From: a virus
Length of the DNA: 38,190 bases
Direction: 5' to 3' (one strand)
IMG/VR virus record: IMGVR_UViG_3300046457_000388
Coordinates: 1-38,190 of that record
Shown here: piece by piece, positions 20,292-29,336 of the stretch
Position numbering within the stretch: the stretch's first letter is position 1
How the letters are laid out: each line of letters begins with the position of its first letter
Translations under genes and position numbers: made by a program
The notes under the pieces: model-generated
Seen by the model: the letters and a program-made list of their open reading frames with translations, nothing else
The model's database searches: none
Told to the model about the DNA's origin: nothing

Positions 20292-21814
20292 ACTTCCTTG
20301 ATCGGTGTATCGCGGCGGTGTCTCCTCGGGCGGGGCTGAAGCGCATGGCTGCGCGCGATGGTCTTCAGGCGTTTGAGGCGGCCCGTATCACCCGCACGCA
20401 CAAGGCCGAACGTCAGACCCGCAGCGCCGACAGTTCGCTACAGCGCGACGCCGAGTCGTTGCGTGGCCAGTCCCGCAAGCTGGACGAAGATCACGACCTG
20501 GTAACCGGCATTTACGATCGCCTGGAAGAGCGGGTGGTGGGCGGTGCTGGCATTGCGGTCGAGCCGTTGCCGCTGGACATCGCCGGCAACATTCACCTGG
20601 GGTTTGCCGCGCAACTGAAAACGGCGTGGGCCGAGTGGTCGTTGCGCCCGGAGTCCTCGGGCGAACTGACCCGGGCGCAGATGGAGCGCCAGGTGTGCCG
20701 GTCCTGGCTGCGTGATGGCGAGGGGTTGGCCCAGTTGCTGATGGGCACGGTGCCCAACTTCAAGCACCTGCACAAAGTGCCGTTTTCCCTGGAGTTGCTG
20801 GAAGCGGACTATTTGCCGTGGAACTACAACGACGAAGCCAACGGCATTTGCCAGGGCATCACGCGGGACGCCTGGCGCCGGGTCAAGGGTTACAACCTGC
20901 TGAAGCGGCACCCGGGCAGCGCCATGGGTTTCAGCCTGTCGACCGATACCAAGTTCGTGCCGGCCGAGCGCATGTTGCACATCGCGTATCGCAAGCGCAT
21001 CGGGCAGAACCGTGGCCAGCCGCTGTTGCATGCCGTGCTGACGCGCCTGGCGGACATCAAGGATTACGAGGAAAGCGAGCGGGTCGCCGCGCGGATCAGT
21101 GCCGCCCTGGCGATGTTCATCAAAAAGGGCTCGACCGATGACTATGTGGTGGCCCCGACCACCGCCGGCAAGGACGGCCAGGCCATGGGCGCCCGGAGCA
21201 TTCCGATTGCCCCGGGCATGGTGTTCGACGGGCTGTTGCCGGGCGAAGACGTGGGCATGATCGAAAGCAACCGCCCGAGCCAGTTTGTGGAGAGTTTCCG
21301 CAACGGCCAGCTACGCGCGGTCGCCGCCGGTACGCGCATTGGTTACTCAACCGCGACGCGCAGCTACACCGGCACTTACTCGGCCCAGCGTCAGGAGCTG
21401 GTCGAGTCGCAACTGGGTTATGACCTGCTGCAACACGAATTCATCGACTACTGGGCGCGCAAGGTGTACCGGGCATTCGTTGAAATGGGGTTGGTCAGCG
21501 GTGTGCTGAAGCCGCCGCCGGATGTGGATATGGATTCGGTCTATAGCGCGGTTTATCAGGGGCCGGTGATGCCCTGGATCAACCCGGTGCATGAGGCCAC
21601 GGCCTGGGAGCTGCTGGTTAAGGCCGGTTATGCCGATGAGGCCGAAGTGGCCCGCGCGCGTGGTCGCAACCCGCAAGAACTCAAGCGTTCGCGGGAGGCG
21701 GAAATCACAACCAACCGGGCGAAAGGGCTGGTTTACAGCTCGGATGCCTACCACCAGTTCTACGGGAAGACGACCATCAATGCAGACCTTTCAGGCACGC
21801 AAAAACAAACGTAA
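20288..21814 (+). CDS. Portal protein (lambda B family)
   Basis: A 508-residue portal of the lambda GpB type, the dodecameric ring through which DNA enters and leaves the capsid. Landmarks are ARITRTHKAERQTRSADSSL near the N-terminus, ARDND-like LDEDHDLVTGIYDRLEERVV, WLRDGEGLAQLLMG and YTGTYSAQRQELVESQLGYD near residue 360. It starts at TTG 20288, overlapping the previous stop (TTGA), the only start near the conserved N-terminus. It overlaps the protease/capsid gene by 35 bp. Confidence 0.93.
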   Translation: MNFLDRCIAAVSPRAGLKRMAARDGLQAFEAARITRTHKAERQTRSADSSLQRDAESLRGQSRKLDEDHDLVTGIYDRLEERVVGGAGIAVEPLPLDIAGNIHLGFAAQLKTAWAEWSLRPESSGELTRAQMERQVCRSWLRDGEGLAQLLMGTVPNFKHLHKVPFSLELLEADYLPWNYNDEANGICQGITRDAWRRVKGYNLLKRHPGSAMGFSLSTDTKFVPAERMLHIAYRKRIGQNRGQPLLHAVLTRLADIKDYEESERVAARISAALAMFIKKGSTDDYVVAPTTAGKDGQAMGARSIPIAPGMVFDGLLPGEDVGMIESNRPSQFVESFRNGQLRAVAAGTRIGYSTATRSYTGTYSAQRQELVESQLGYDLLQHEFIDYWARKVYRAFVEMGLVSGVLKPPPDVDMDSVYSAVYQGPVMPWINPVHEATAWELLVKAGYADEAEVARARGRNPQELKRSREAEITTNRAKGLVYSSDAYHQFYGKTTINADLSGTQKQT

Positions 21815-23867
21815 ACGACCGCTATGGATGCCTCGCGCATCGGTCGCGGCTTCGGTCACGGCGGCGATCAGCGCGGAAAATCAGCCGGTCGAAAGTTGGT
21901 ACTCGATGCGCGCCATGGCGCGCGGCAGTGTCGAGATTTTGTTGTATGACGAAATTGGCGCCTGGGGCATCAGCGCCAAGCAATTCGCCCTGGATCTGGC
22001 GGCGTGCGGTGACGTGTCACAAATCAATCTGCGCATCCATTCGCCGGGCGGTGACGTGTTCGCCGGCATGGCGATTTACAACACGCTGAAGGCGCACCCG
22101 GCGCGGCTCGATGTCTACATCGACGGCCTGGCGGCGTCCATGGCCAGCGTGATCGCGATGGCCGGTGACAAGGTGTACATGCCGACCAACGCCATGATGA
22201 TGATCCACAAGCCCTGGGGCGCCCAGGGCGGGGATGCGGAAGACATGCGCCGTTATGCCGATTTGCTCGACAAGGTCGAGGGCACGCTGGTGCAAGCGTA
22301 TGTCAGCAAGACGGGCAAAAGCCCGGAAGAAATCCACGCCATGCTGAAAGATGAAACGTGGATGGATGGTAGCGAGGCGGTGGCAGCCGGTTTCGCGGAT
22401 CAGTTGCTTGACCCCCTGGTGGCTGCCGCACAACTCAATTCGAAACGCATGCAGGAGTTTGAACACATGCCGGCAGCCGCCTTTAACAACCTGATGAACC
22501 CGCGTAACCAAGTTCCCGCTCCGACGCCGGCCCCAGCGCCTGCACCGGCGGCGCCGGTCAACGCGGTGACCCCTGAGCAGATTCGCGCGCAAATCATCGC
22601 CGAAGACACCGAACGCCGTACCGGCATTACTGCCGCTTTCGGTGGTTTCGCGGCCGCGCATGCCGAGCTGTTGGCGGCCTGTGTCAGCGACATGGGCTGC
22701 ACCGTCGAAGGCGCCCGCGCCCAACTGCTGGCCAAGCTAGGCGAAGCCGCTACACCGAGCAATGTGCCGGGCCTGCATGGCCATATCAGCAACGGCAATC
22801 TGGTCGGCGACTCGGTGCGTGCGTCCCTGCAAGCCCGTATCGGCCAGGCGGAAATCGAGGCCAGCAACAACCTCAATCACATGCGCTTGCATGAGCTGGC
22901 GCGCGCCTCGCTGACCGAACGCGGCATTCTGGTCGCCACGCTCAATCCGATGCAGATGGTCGGCATGGCGTTCACGCACGGCTCTAGCGACTTCGGGCAG
23001 ATTCTGCTGGACATTGCCGGCAAGTCGGTGCTGTTGGGCTGGGAAGAGGCCCCGGAGACGTTCCACCTGTGGACCAAAAAAGGCCAGTTGAGCGACTTCA
23101 AGTCCTCGGCCCGGGTCGGCCTGGGTGAGTTCCCGAGCCTGCGCGAAGTGCGCCCAGGTGCGGAATACAAGCGCATTACCCTGGGTGATCGTGGCGAGTC
23201 GATCGCCTTGGCCACCTATGGCGAGGTGTTCGCGATCACCCGTCAGGCGATCATCAACGACGACCTGTCGCTGTTGAATGACATCCCTTACAAGATGGGC
23301 CAGGCAGCGCGCGCCACCGTGGGGGATCTGGTTTACGCCGTGCTGACCACGCCGCCACAAATGCGCGACAAGAAGTCGCTGTTTCACGCTGACCGCAAGA
23401 ACCTGGCGACCGGCGCCAGTTCTGAGCTGTCCATTGCCAGCCTGAGCGCGGGCAAGACCGCCATGGCCTCGCAGAAGGTGCAAGTCGATGGCGGCAAGCC
23501 GCGCACGCTGAACATCCGCCCGGCCTTCGTCCTGACGCCGGTGGCCCTGGAAGACAAGGCGAATCAGTTGATCAACTCGGCCTCGGTGCCGGGCGCTGAT
23601 GTCAATTCCGGGATCATCAACCCGATTCGCGGTTTCGCGAAGGTTATCGGCGAGCCGCGGCTGGACGATTCGTCGGCGACCGAGTGGTATCTGGCCGCCA
23701 AGCAAGGCACCGACACCATCGAAGTCGCGTACCTGAACGGCATCGACACCCCGTATGTCGAGCAAGAAAACGGCTTCACTGTCGACGGCGTGAGCAGCAA
23801 GGTGCGGATCGATGCCGGCGTTGCGCCGCTCGACTATCGCGGCCTGTACAAGTCCGCCGGGCAGTAA
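21780..23867 (+). CDS. Prohead protease/major capsid protein fusion
   Basis: A 695-residue fusion. Residues ~40-230 are a ClpP-like serine protease: GAWGISAKQFALDL, INLRIHSPGGDVFAGMAIYN, catalytic Ser in DGLAASMASVIAM and His in MMMIHKPWG. A Pro/Ala linker (APTPAPAPAPAAP) follows. The C-terminal ~330 residues resemble a Mu gpT-like major head subunit (SLREVRPGAEYKRITLGDRG; YGEVFAITRQAIINDDLSLL). Fused proteins of this kind are a known phage family; the precursor would self-process during head assembly. ATG 21780 lies inside the portal gene; a start at a downstream Met is possible. Confidence 0.9.
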   Translation: MQTFQARKNKRKRPLWMPRASVAASVTAAISAENQPVESWYSMRAMARGSVEILLYDEIGAWGISAKQFALDLAACGDVSQINLRIHSPGGDVFAGMAIYNTLKAHPARLDVYIDGLAASMASVIAMAGDKVYMPTNAMMMIHKPWGAQGGDAEDMRRYADLLDKVEGTLVQAYVSKTGKSPEEIHAMLKDETWMDGSEAVAAGFADQLLDPLVAAAQLNSKRMQEFEHMPAAAFNNLMNPRNQVPAPTPAPAPAPAAPVNAVTPEQIRAQIIAEDTERRTGITAAFGGFAAAHAELLAACVSDMGCTVEGARAQLLAKLGEAATPSNVPGLHGHISNGNLVGDSVRASLQARIGQAEIEASNNLNHMRLHELARASLTERGILVATLNPMQMVGMAFTHGSSDFGQILLDIAGKSVLLGWEEAPETFHLWTKKGQLSDFKSSARVGLGEFPSLREVRPGAEYKRITLGDRGESIALATYGEVFAITRQAIINDDLSLLNDIPYKMGQAARATVGDLVYAVLTTPPQMRDKKSLFHADRKNLATGASSELSIASLSAGKTAMASQKVQVDGGKPRTLNIRPAFVLTPVALEDKANQLINSASVPGADVNSGIINPIRGFAKVIGEPRLDDSSATEWYLAAKQGTDTIEVAYLNGIDTPYVEQENGFTVDGVSSKVRIDAGVAPLDYRGLYKSAGQ

Positions 23868-23885
23868 TTCCCCGGTGTCCCTCAG

Positions 23886-23910
23886 AACCCCGCCCTGTGC
23901 GGGGTTTGTT
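23886..23910 (+). terminator. Hairpin after capsid gene
   Basis: AACCCCGC/GCGGGGTT (23886-23893, 23899-23906), loop CCTGT, followed by TGTTGTTT. The T tract is broken, so termination is likely partial. A CTGGAGA ribosome binding site for the next gene follows. Confidence 0.6.
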
Positions 23911-23936
23911 GTTTCTGTGTTCTGGAGATTTGAGCA

Positions 23937-24251
23937 ATGGCTAAAAATCATGCGGGCGAAGGCCGATCGCGTACTTTTGTTTCCCCTACCGGCGGCACCA
24001 AGTCCGGCGTACCGGTGGCCATCAATGCCCTGGTGGTGATCCCGCTGGAAGACACGGTCAAGGGCCAGCCCTTCACCGGTGTGCTGGGTGATGTCTGGAC
24101 CTTGCAGGTTACCGGTGCGCTGAAAGCGGGCGTCAAGGTCAGCGTGTTGGCGGGCGTGCTGGTGGCCGATGGCACGGCCGACGCGGTGCCGTTCGGCAAG
24201 CTGTTGACCGATGCGGTCGGTGGCTACGCCGAAGCGCTGTTGATTCAGTAA
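23937..24251 (+). CDS. DUF2190-type capsid decoration protein
   Basis: A 104-residue beta-rich protein (GVPVAINALVVIPLEDTVKG, then GDVWTLQVTGALKAGVKVSV) ending GGYAEALLIQ, matching the DUF2190 pattern. Proteins of this group follow the major capsid gene and are thought to act as head decoration or cement proteins. CTGGAGA precedes the ATG at 23937 after a hairpin. Its stop and the next ATG overlap as TAATG. Confidence 0.8.
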   Translation: MAKNHAGEGRSRTFVSPTGGTKSGVPVAINALVVIPLEDTVKGQPFTGVLGDVWTLQVTGALKAGVKVSVLAGVLVADGTADAVPFGKLLTDAVGGYAEALLIQ

Positions 24252-24634
24252 TGCCCGGCGCTGGCTTTCGAGCCCTGGCCGATCGCATGGACGCCTTGCT
24301 GGTGAGTCGCCTGGGTGATCCGGTCACGTTGGTCGATGGCCGGCCGGTGATGGGTGCCTTTGTCTCGCCTTTTGTCGGCGCCGAAATCGGCGGTGGCGAG
24401 GGGCGGGGCATGCGCCTGGGTAGCGTGATCAATGCCGATGATGTGCTAGAGCCGACCCTGACCGTGCGGGTGGTCGACGTGCAAGGGGTCAAAAAGGGCG
24501 ATTTTCTAACGGTCGAGCTGCCGACCGAGCTGGGCGGCGGTCCTTACAAGGTCGTGCGCTTCAAGCCGGAAGGCTCGGGCATGGTGGACATAGTGTTGAG
24601 TACGAACGATGAGCGAACTGACGACATTACATGA
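24251..24634 (+). CDS. Head-tail joining protein
   Basis: A 127-residue protein with an N-terminal helix (FRALADRMDALLVSRLGDPV) followed by beta-rich sequence and LGGGPYKVVRFKPEGSGMVD. Size, pattern and position after the decoration protein match phage head-tail joining proteins related to lambda FII. It should sit under the portal and connector and receive the tail. It overlaps the next gene by 26 bp. Confidence 0.65.
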   Translation: MPGAGFRALADRMDALLVSRLGDPVTLVDGRPVMGAFVSPFVGAEIGGGEGRGMRLGSVINADDVLEPTLTVRVVDVQGVKKGDFLTVELPTELGGGPYKVVRFKPEGSGMVDIVLSTNDERTDDIT

Positions 24635-25139
24635 CGCCATAGCCGGCACGATCCGTGCGGCGATGCCAAAGGTTCTACAGGTCGAGGCATTTCCCGAGCT
24701 GGGGAAAAAAGTGCGGGTGCCGGCGCTGATGTTCGGCCTGACCGACATCACCCCGGGCGTCGATCGCGGCACCGGGAAAGTCGCACTGGTCGGGCGTTTT
24801 CAGTCGTGTGTATTGATTGACGCCACGCGGCCGAAGGCTTCGCTCCAGGCGTCAATTCTGGCGACGCAACTGGCGACGGTGCTGAAGGATCAGTGGTGGG
24901 GTGGCTTGGACTTTCTCACGGGTCCGCCCGAGAACGTCCACGCGCAGCCCGAGGCACCGACCGAAGAGCTGGAGCAGTTCGCCATGTGGTCGGTGCAGTG
25001 GACGCAAAACTTTGAGGTCGGGGAGCTTGTATGGCCATGGCCGGATGAGGCGCCTGGCGCGTTGTTGTTCGGCTTCAACGACGACGAAAAAGGCGACTTT
25101 GTCCCGGCTGAAGACTTCGACCTGGACAAGCGCACATGA
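24609..25139 (+). CDS. Tail completion/structural protein
   Basis: A 176-residue protein with alternating helix and strand segments (LHDAIAGTIRAAMPKVLQVE; RFQSCVLIDATRPKASLQAS) and an acidic Pro/Phe-rich C-terminus (WPWPDEAPGALLFGFNDDEK). Similar genes lie between head-joining and baseplate genes in Pseudomonas contractile phages. The exact role is not certain; tail completion is the best guess. Its stop overlaps the V-like gene as ATGA. Confidence 0.55.
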   Translation: MSELTTLHDAIAGTIRAAMPKVLQVEAFPELGKKVRVPALMFGLTDITPGVDRGTGKVALVGRFQSCVLIDATRPKASLQASILATQLATVLKDQWWGGLDFLTGPPENVHAQPEAPTEELEQFAMWSVQWTQNFEVGELVWPWPDEAPGALLFGFNDDEKGDFVPAEDFDLDKRT

Positions 25140-25702
25140 GCGGCTACGCAAGCGCCCAGCATGACCGCATGTTGGCCGGCGTGGTCAAGGATTGTTATGT
25201 GGTGGCGGTGGATCTGACCGCCTCGCCGCCGGTGTGTCGTGTGTCGGATGGCGAGTGGGTCAGCGCCTGGGTACGCTGGCACAGCATTGCAGCCGGCAAG
25301 GCCAGGCACTGGCGCGCGCCCAGCTTGAACGAGCAGGGGACGCTGGTCAGTGCCAGCGGTGATGTGTCGCAAGGCACGTTCATTCCTGGGCTGTACGGCA
25401 ACGCCGGCGCGCCGCCGGATAACCGCGACCATGTGGAAACCTGGCGCTTTGATGATGGCGGCTCGCTGGTCTACGACTGGAAGGCCAAGAGCTACACCAT
25501 CACCTTGCCCAGCGGGACAGTGACGATCAAAGTCGCCAGTACCGAAGTCGTCGTTACGGATAACGCGGTGAACGTCACGGCGGGGAATATCACCCTGAAG
25601 GCGGCGGTGCGGATCGAAGGTGCGTTACACGTCACGAGCGGCATCACCAGTGCCGGCGCGATCATCGACACCACCGGCAACAGCAACCACCACACGCACT
25701 AA
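25136..25702 (+). CDS. Baseplate assembly protein V (tail spike)
   Basis: A 188-residue P2 gpV/Mu gp45-type protein that forms the trimeric membrane-piercing spike at the tail tip. An N-terminal OB-like region (CRVSDGEWVSAWVRWHSIAA) is followed by GTFIPGLYGNAGAPPDNRDH and a beta-helical repeat region (VASTEVVVTDNAVNVTAGNI). The C-terminus ends NSNHHTH, the HxH apex that in this family binds a metal ion at the needle tip. It identifies the tail as contractile. Confidence 0.88.
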   Translation: MSGYASAQHDRMLAGVVKDCYVVAVDLTASPPVCRVSDGEWVSAWVRWHSIAAGKARHWRAPSLNEQGTLVSASGDVSQGTFIPGLYGNAGAPPDNRDHVETWRFDDGGSLVYDWKAKSYTITLPSGTVTIKVASTEVVVTDNAVNVTAGNITLKAAVRIEGALHVTSGITSAGAIIDTTGNSNHHTH

Positions 25703-25717
25703 TTTCAACCTCACAAC

Positions 25718-25741
25718 AGCCCGCCGTGTGCGGGCTTTTTT
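25718..25741 (+). terminator. Intrinsic terminator after V
   Basis: AGCCCGC/GCGGGCT (25718-25724, 25730-25736), loop CGTGT, followed by a seven-T run. It lies inside the late operon and would require antitermination to pass. Confidence 0.85.
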
Positions 25742-25760
25742 ATGCCTGGAGAAAACCCGC

Positions 25761-25988
25761 ATGGCCAAGACCACCGACAAGCTCGCCACCGAGGCGCCGG
25801 CCGCCGCTGAGCCGTTGCCGGCGCCGCTGAAGTTCGCCGATCAGGTGTTCACCTCGCGCACCCTGATCATTCCCAAAACCCGCCGCACGCTGGCGGTAAC
25901 CCAGGCCCTGGTCGAAGTGGCGCCGGACGATACCGAAGCGCTCGACTTTCTGAAGGCGCACGCCGAGTTCAAGCCGCTGAAGGAGTGA
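25761..25988 (+). CDS. Small unknown tail-module protein (75 aa)
   Basis: The ATG at 25761 follows CCTGGAGA. The product has a Pro/Ala-rich start (TEAPAAAEPLPAPLKFADQV), then TLIIPKTRRTLAVTQALVEV and an acidic helix. It lies between V and W, where many P2-like Pseudomonas phages carry a small gene of unknown function. It probably ends folded as a small alpha/beta unit. Confidence 0.65.
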   Translation: MAKTTDKLATEAPAAAEPLPAPLKFADQVFTSRTLIIPKTRRTLAVTQALVEVAPDDTEALDFLKAHAEFKPLKE

Positions 25989-25993
25989 TTTAG

Positions 25994-26320
25994 ATGATCG
26001 GAATGGATCGCCAAACCGGCCAACCCATTTCCGGCATCCAGCACCTGCGGCAGTCCATCGTGGACATTTTGGGCACGCCCTTGGGCAGTCGCCGGATGGT
26101 TCCAGAGTACGGCAGCAAGCTCAGGCAGTTTGTGGACCTGCCCGTCAATGAGGGCTGGAAAAGCGCCGTACAGGCCGAAGTCGCGCGAGCCTTGGATCGC
26201 TGGGAGCCACGTTTGAAACTGGAGCGAGTGCGTGTTGTGGCCGTGAGCGGCGGCCGCATCGATCTGCAACTTGTCGGCCAGTACCAAGGGGCCAGCGACA
26301 TGCTAGAGGTGAGTGTATGA
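25994..26320 (+). CDS. Baseplate wedge protein W (gp25-like)
   Basis: A 108-residue protein of the GPW/gp25 family, a baseplate wedge component. Typical motifs are GIQHLRQSIVDILGTPLGSR followed by RRMVPEYGS, which includes the EPR-like core region, and RWEPRLKLERVRV. AAGGAG precedes the ATG at 25994. It overlaps gene J as ATGA, the usual V-W-J-I order. Confidence 0.92.
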   Translation: MIGMDRQTGQPISGIQHLRQSIVDILGTPLGSRRMVPEYGSKLRQFVDLPVNEGWKSAVQAEVARALDRWEPRLKLERVRVVAVSGGRIDLQLVGQYQGASDMLEVSV

Positions 26321-27198
26321 GTGTCTTGGATCTGACGGCGCTGCCGGCGCCGCTTGTGCTGGAGCCGCTGGACTTTGAGCTGACGTATGAAGAAGGTCTA
26401 GGGGTCTTTCGCGAGTACATGGGCGACAACTGGAGCGCGCCGCTGGAAAGTGAGCCGGTCGTTAAAGTGCTGGAAGTGGCGGCCTATCAGAAGGTGGGTA
26501 ACCGCGCCCGGGTCAACGATGCGGCCAAGGCACTGCTGTTGGCGCATGCCATCGGTTCCGATCTGGATCACCTGGGCGGCAACGTCAATTGCGCGCGCCT
26601 GGTCATTCAAGTCGAGGATCTGCTGGCGGTGCCACCGGTGCCGGAAATCATGGAGGAGGACGACCCTTACCGCGAACGCATCCAGTTGACCTATGAAGGG
26701 CTGACCACGGCCGGGCCGCGTGCCAGCTACATCTTGCACGCACGCAACGCCTCGGGCCTGGTGGCTGATGCCACTGCGGAAAGCCCGGCGCCGTGTTACG
26801 TCACGGTCACGGTGTTGAGTACCGAAGGCAGCGGCCAAGCCAGCCCCGAGCTGCTGGCCACGGTCAAGGCGGGGCTGAATGATGAGGATGTGCGACCGTT
26901 GACCGATCGGCTGACCGTGCAGAGTGCGCAGATTCTCAACTATCGGGTCGACGCCATTTTGCACATGAACAGCGTAGGCCCGGAGGCGGACGCCAGTCTG
27001 GCCGAGGCGCAAAGCCGCCTCGGGAAGTGGATCAATCCGCGCAAGCGCCTGGGGGTGGAGGTGGCGCGTTCGGCCATCGACGCCCAGCTACACATTGCCG
27101 GCGTGTCTCGCGTCGAGCTGCCCGGCTGGGTCGACCTGGCCTCTACCAAGGCCCAGGCGGCGTTCTGTACAGGCTTTACCGTGATCATGGCGACCTGA
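26317..27198 (+). CDS. Baseplate protein J
   Basis: A 293-residue P2 gpJ-type baseplate wedge protein. Landmarks are DFELTYEEGLGVFREYMGDN, VVKVLEVAAYQKVGNRARVN, AIGSDLDHLGGN and the central ESPAPCYVTVTVLSTEGSGQ. GAGGTG precedes the ATG, which overlaps the W stop. With W and I it forms the wedge that triggers sheath contraction. Confidence 0.93.
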   Translation: MSVLDLTALPAPLVLEPLDFELTYEEGLGVFREYMGDNWSAPLESEPVVKVLEVAAYQKVGNRARVNDAAKALLLAHAIGSDLDHLGGNVNCARLVIQVEDLLAVPPVPEIMEEDDPYRERIQLTYEGLTTAGPRASYILHARNASGLVADATAESPAPCYVTVTVLSTEGSGQASPELLATVKAGLNDEDVRPLTDRLTVQSAQILNYRVDAILHMNSVGPEADASLAEAQSRLGKWINPRKRLGVEVARSAIDAQLHIAGVSRVELPGWVDLASTKAQAAFCTGFTVIMAT

Positions 27199-27199
27199 C

Positions 27200-27808
27200 A
27201 TGAACAGTCTCCTACCGGTCAACAGCACGCCCCTGGAGCGCGCCCTGGAGGCGGCGTTCTACGAAAAGACGATTGTCCCGCTGCGCACGCTCTACAACGC
27301 CGACACCTGCCCGGTGCATTTGCTGCCGCACCTGGCGTGGGCCTGGTCGGTCGATCGCTGGGATTACCGATGGAGCGAGGCGACCAAGCGCGCGGCCATC
27401 AAGGCGTCCTATTACATCCATGCCCGCAAGGGCACCATCGGCGCCTTGCGCCGGGTGGTCGAGCCCCTGGGCTACCTGATCGAGATTGTCGAGTGGTTCA
27501 ACACGGTGCCGGAGGGGGTGCCGGGCACCTTCGCGATCAAGGTCGGCGTGCTGGACACCGGGATCACCGAGGAAATGTATCAGGAGCTTGAGCGCCTGAT
27601 TGACGACGCCAAGCCGCTGACCAGGCACCTGACGGGGCTGGCGATCAGCCTGGAAAGCCAAGGCGTTTTGAACGTCGCAGTCAGCGTGTACGAAGGCGAC
27701 GAAATCGACGTTTACCCGCCGGTTGCGCGTGACATCGAGGTCAGCGGCACCCTCGGTGTGGTCGGCCGTGAACATTCCATAGACACCCTGGACGTTTATT
27801 ATGATTGA
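27200..27808 (+). CDS. Tail protein I
   Basis: A 202-residue P2 gpI-type protein: LLPHLAWAWSVDRWDYRWSE, AIKASYYIHARKGTIGALRR and a later ERLIDDAKPLTRHLTGLAIS. It links the baseplate wedge to the tail fibre. The start follows J by 1 bp and its end overlaps the fibre gene by 8 bp. Confidence 0.92.
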   Translation: MNSLLPVNSTPLERALEAAFYEKTIVPLRTLYNADTCPVHLLPHLAWAWSVDRWDYRWSEATKRAAIKASYYIHARKGTIGALRRVVEPLGYLIEIVEWFNTVPEGVPGTFAIKVGVLDTGITEEMYQELERLIDDAKPLTRHLTGLAISLESQGVLNVAVSVYEGDEIDVYPPVARDIEVSGTLGVVGREHSIDTLDVYYD

Positions 27809-29333
27809 TGCGAATTCGCAGTTTTTTGCGATCCTCACGAATGTGGGGATGGCCAAGCAGGCAAACGCTACTGCGCTCGGCGTTGCCTGGACGTTTGCCC
27901 AAATGGGCGTGGGCGATGCCAACGGCACCGACCCGATGCCCAGCGCGGCGCAAACCAGCCTGATCAATGAGCGCCGGCGTCGGCCGCTGAATCAGGTGCG
28001 CGTCGACCCGATCAATGCGGCGGTGATCATCGCTGAGCAGATTATCCCGGCCGATGAGGGGGGATGGTGGATTCGCGAAATCGGCCTCTACGACGCGGAC
28101 GGCGATCTGGTCGCGGTGGCCAACTGTGCGCCAAGCTTCAAGCCGGTGCTGTCGCAAGGCTCGGGCCGCACGCAAGTGGTGCGGATGAATTTCATCGTGG
28201 CCAGCACCGGCAACATCACGCTGAAGATTGACCCGGCGGTGGTGTTGGCAACCCGCGAATACGTTGATACGCGGATCATGGAAGAGCTGAACAAGCTCGA
28301 CAGCAAGCAATCGGTGCGGGTGGCCACCACGGCCAACATCGTGTTGGCGGGTCTTCAGACGGTCGACGGCGTGGCCCTGGCGGCCGGTGATCGCGTGCTG
28401 GTGAAAAACCAGACCGTGGCCAAGGACAACGGCATTTGGCTGGTGGCGGCGCTGGCGTGGAGGCGCGCGGCGGATGCCGACAGCAACGCCGAAGTCACCT
28501 CGGCGCTGCTGGTGTCGGTCGAGCAGGGCACTACGCAAGCCGACACCCGTTGGCAGTTGATCACCGATGGCACGATTGTGGTTGGCACCACGTCGCTGAC
28601 GTTTCAGAACGTGACGCAAGGCTTTGCGACGATCAACGCACCGGCCCTGATCAGTCCCACGGCGACGACTACGCCGCCCCAGTTCGATTTCAGCAAGTTG
28701 CTCGCCACGACTGAATTTGTGCAGCGCGCGCTGGGCAGCTATAGCGGTTTTAGCACGATAGCGGCTTCTCGCTCCGCCACGGCGGCAGATATCGGAAAGC
28801 TTTTGTGGGTTTCGTCTACTGGTACTACTTTCACGCTTCCGACGCCAGCGAGCCTGGGGCTCACACAAGGAAACGCGATTGAGATTTTCTCGACAAGTGG
28901 CTCGATGGTGATAGCGCCGGGCGCTGGCGCATCGCTTAATAGCGTGGCCGTGTCCGTTAGTTCTTTGACGATTCTTGCGGGGCAAAGCCTGAGACTGGTG
29001 GTGATCGGCTCCAATCTTTGGCAGGTCACTTCGTCTACACAAGGTATGGTGGCAAACGCCGACTTCGTCGCTTTTCTTAGCGCGACGTTTTCCAGCCAAC
29101 AACTCCCCGGCCTGTCGCTCAAAGTGGGCAGCATCAGCAACTCCTCGACGGCAACCTCAATTCCTTTGACGTTTCCCGGCGCCTTCCCGGTGGCCTGTGT
29201 CGCCCTGGTATTTACAGGGTCGACCGGGGCGACGGCGGAATACAAACATCAAGGGAAAGACAGGACGGGCGCAACGGTTTTAAGGGGCGCCAATGCCAAC
29301 TATCAACACGATTATATTGCTGTGGGGTATTAA
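27801..29333 (+). CDS. Tail fibre protein (P2 H-like)
   Basis: A 510-residue fibre. The N-terminal ~150 residues form a conserved tail-collar attachment domain (DUF3751-like: FAILTNVGMAKQANATALGV, PADEGGWWIREIGLYDADGD). Around residues 175-275 is a phage fibre repeat motif (VDGVALAAGDRVLVKNQTVA). The distal ~200 residues are Ser/Thr/Ala-rich, beta-like, and from about base 28745 visibly lower in GC than the attachment domain, as expected for a swapped receptor-binding tip. A short C-terminal domain ends NYQHDYIAVGY. Confidence 0.88.
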   Translation: MIDANSQFFAILTNVGMAKQANATALGVAWTFAQMGVGDANGTDPMPSAAQTSLINERRRRPLNQVRVDPINAAVIIAEQIIPADEGGWWIREIGLYDADGDLVAVANCAPSFKPVLSQGSGRTQVVRMNFIVASTGNITLKIDPAVVLATREYVDTRIMEELNKLDSKQSVRVATTANIVLAGLQTVDGVALAAGDRVLVKNQTVAKDNGIWLVAALAWRRAADADSNAEVTSALLVSVEQGTTQADTRWQLITDGTIVVGTTSLTFQNVTQGFATINAPALISPTATTTPPQFDFSKLLATTEFVQRALGSYSGFSTIAASRSATAADIGKLLWVSSTGTTFTLPTPASLGLTQGNAIEIFSTSGSMVIAPGAGASLNSVAVSVSSLTILAGQSLRLVVIGSNLWQVTSSTQGMVANADFVAFLSATFSSQQLPGLSLKVGSISNSSTATSIPLTFPGAFPVACVALVFTGSTGATAEYKHQGKDRTGATVLRGANANYQHDYIAVGY

Positions 29334-29336
29334 TCA

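Noticed and set aside
21591-21779. N-terminal 63-codon extension of the protease/capsid gene
   Set aside because: It is an Arg/Pro/Ser-rich out-of-frame reading of the portal gene's end; the conserved protease begins after ATG 21780.
22737-23951. A 404-codon leftward frame opposite the capsid gene
   Set aside because: High-GC antisense shadow of the protease/capsid fusion without start signals.
27741-29102. A long leftward open frame opposite the tail fibre gene
   Set aside because: Composition (Arg/His-rich, no domain pattern) is that of an antisense shadow of the well-supported fibre gene.
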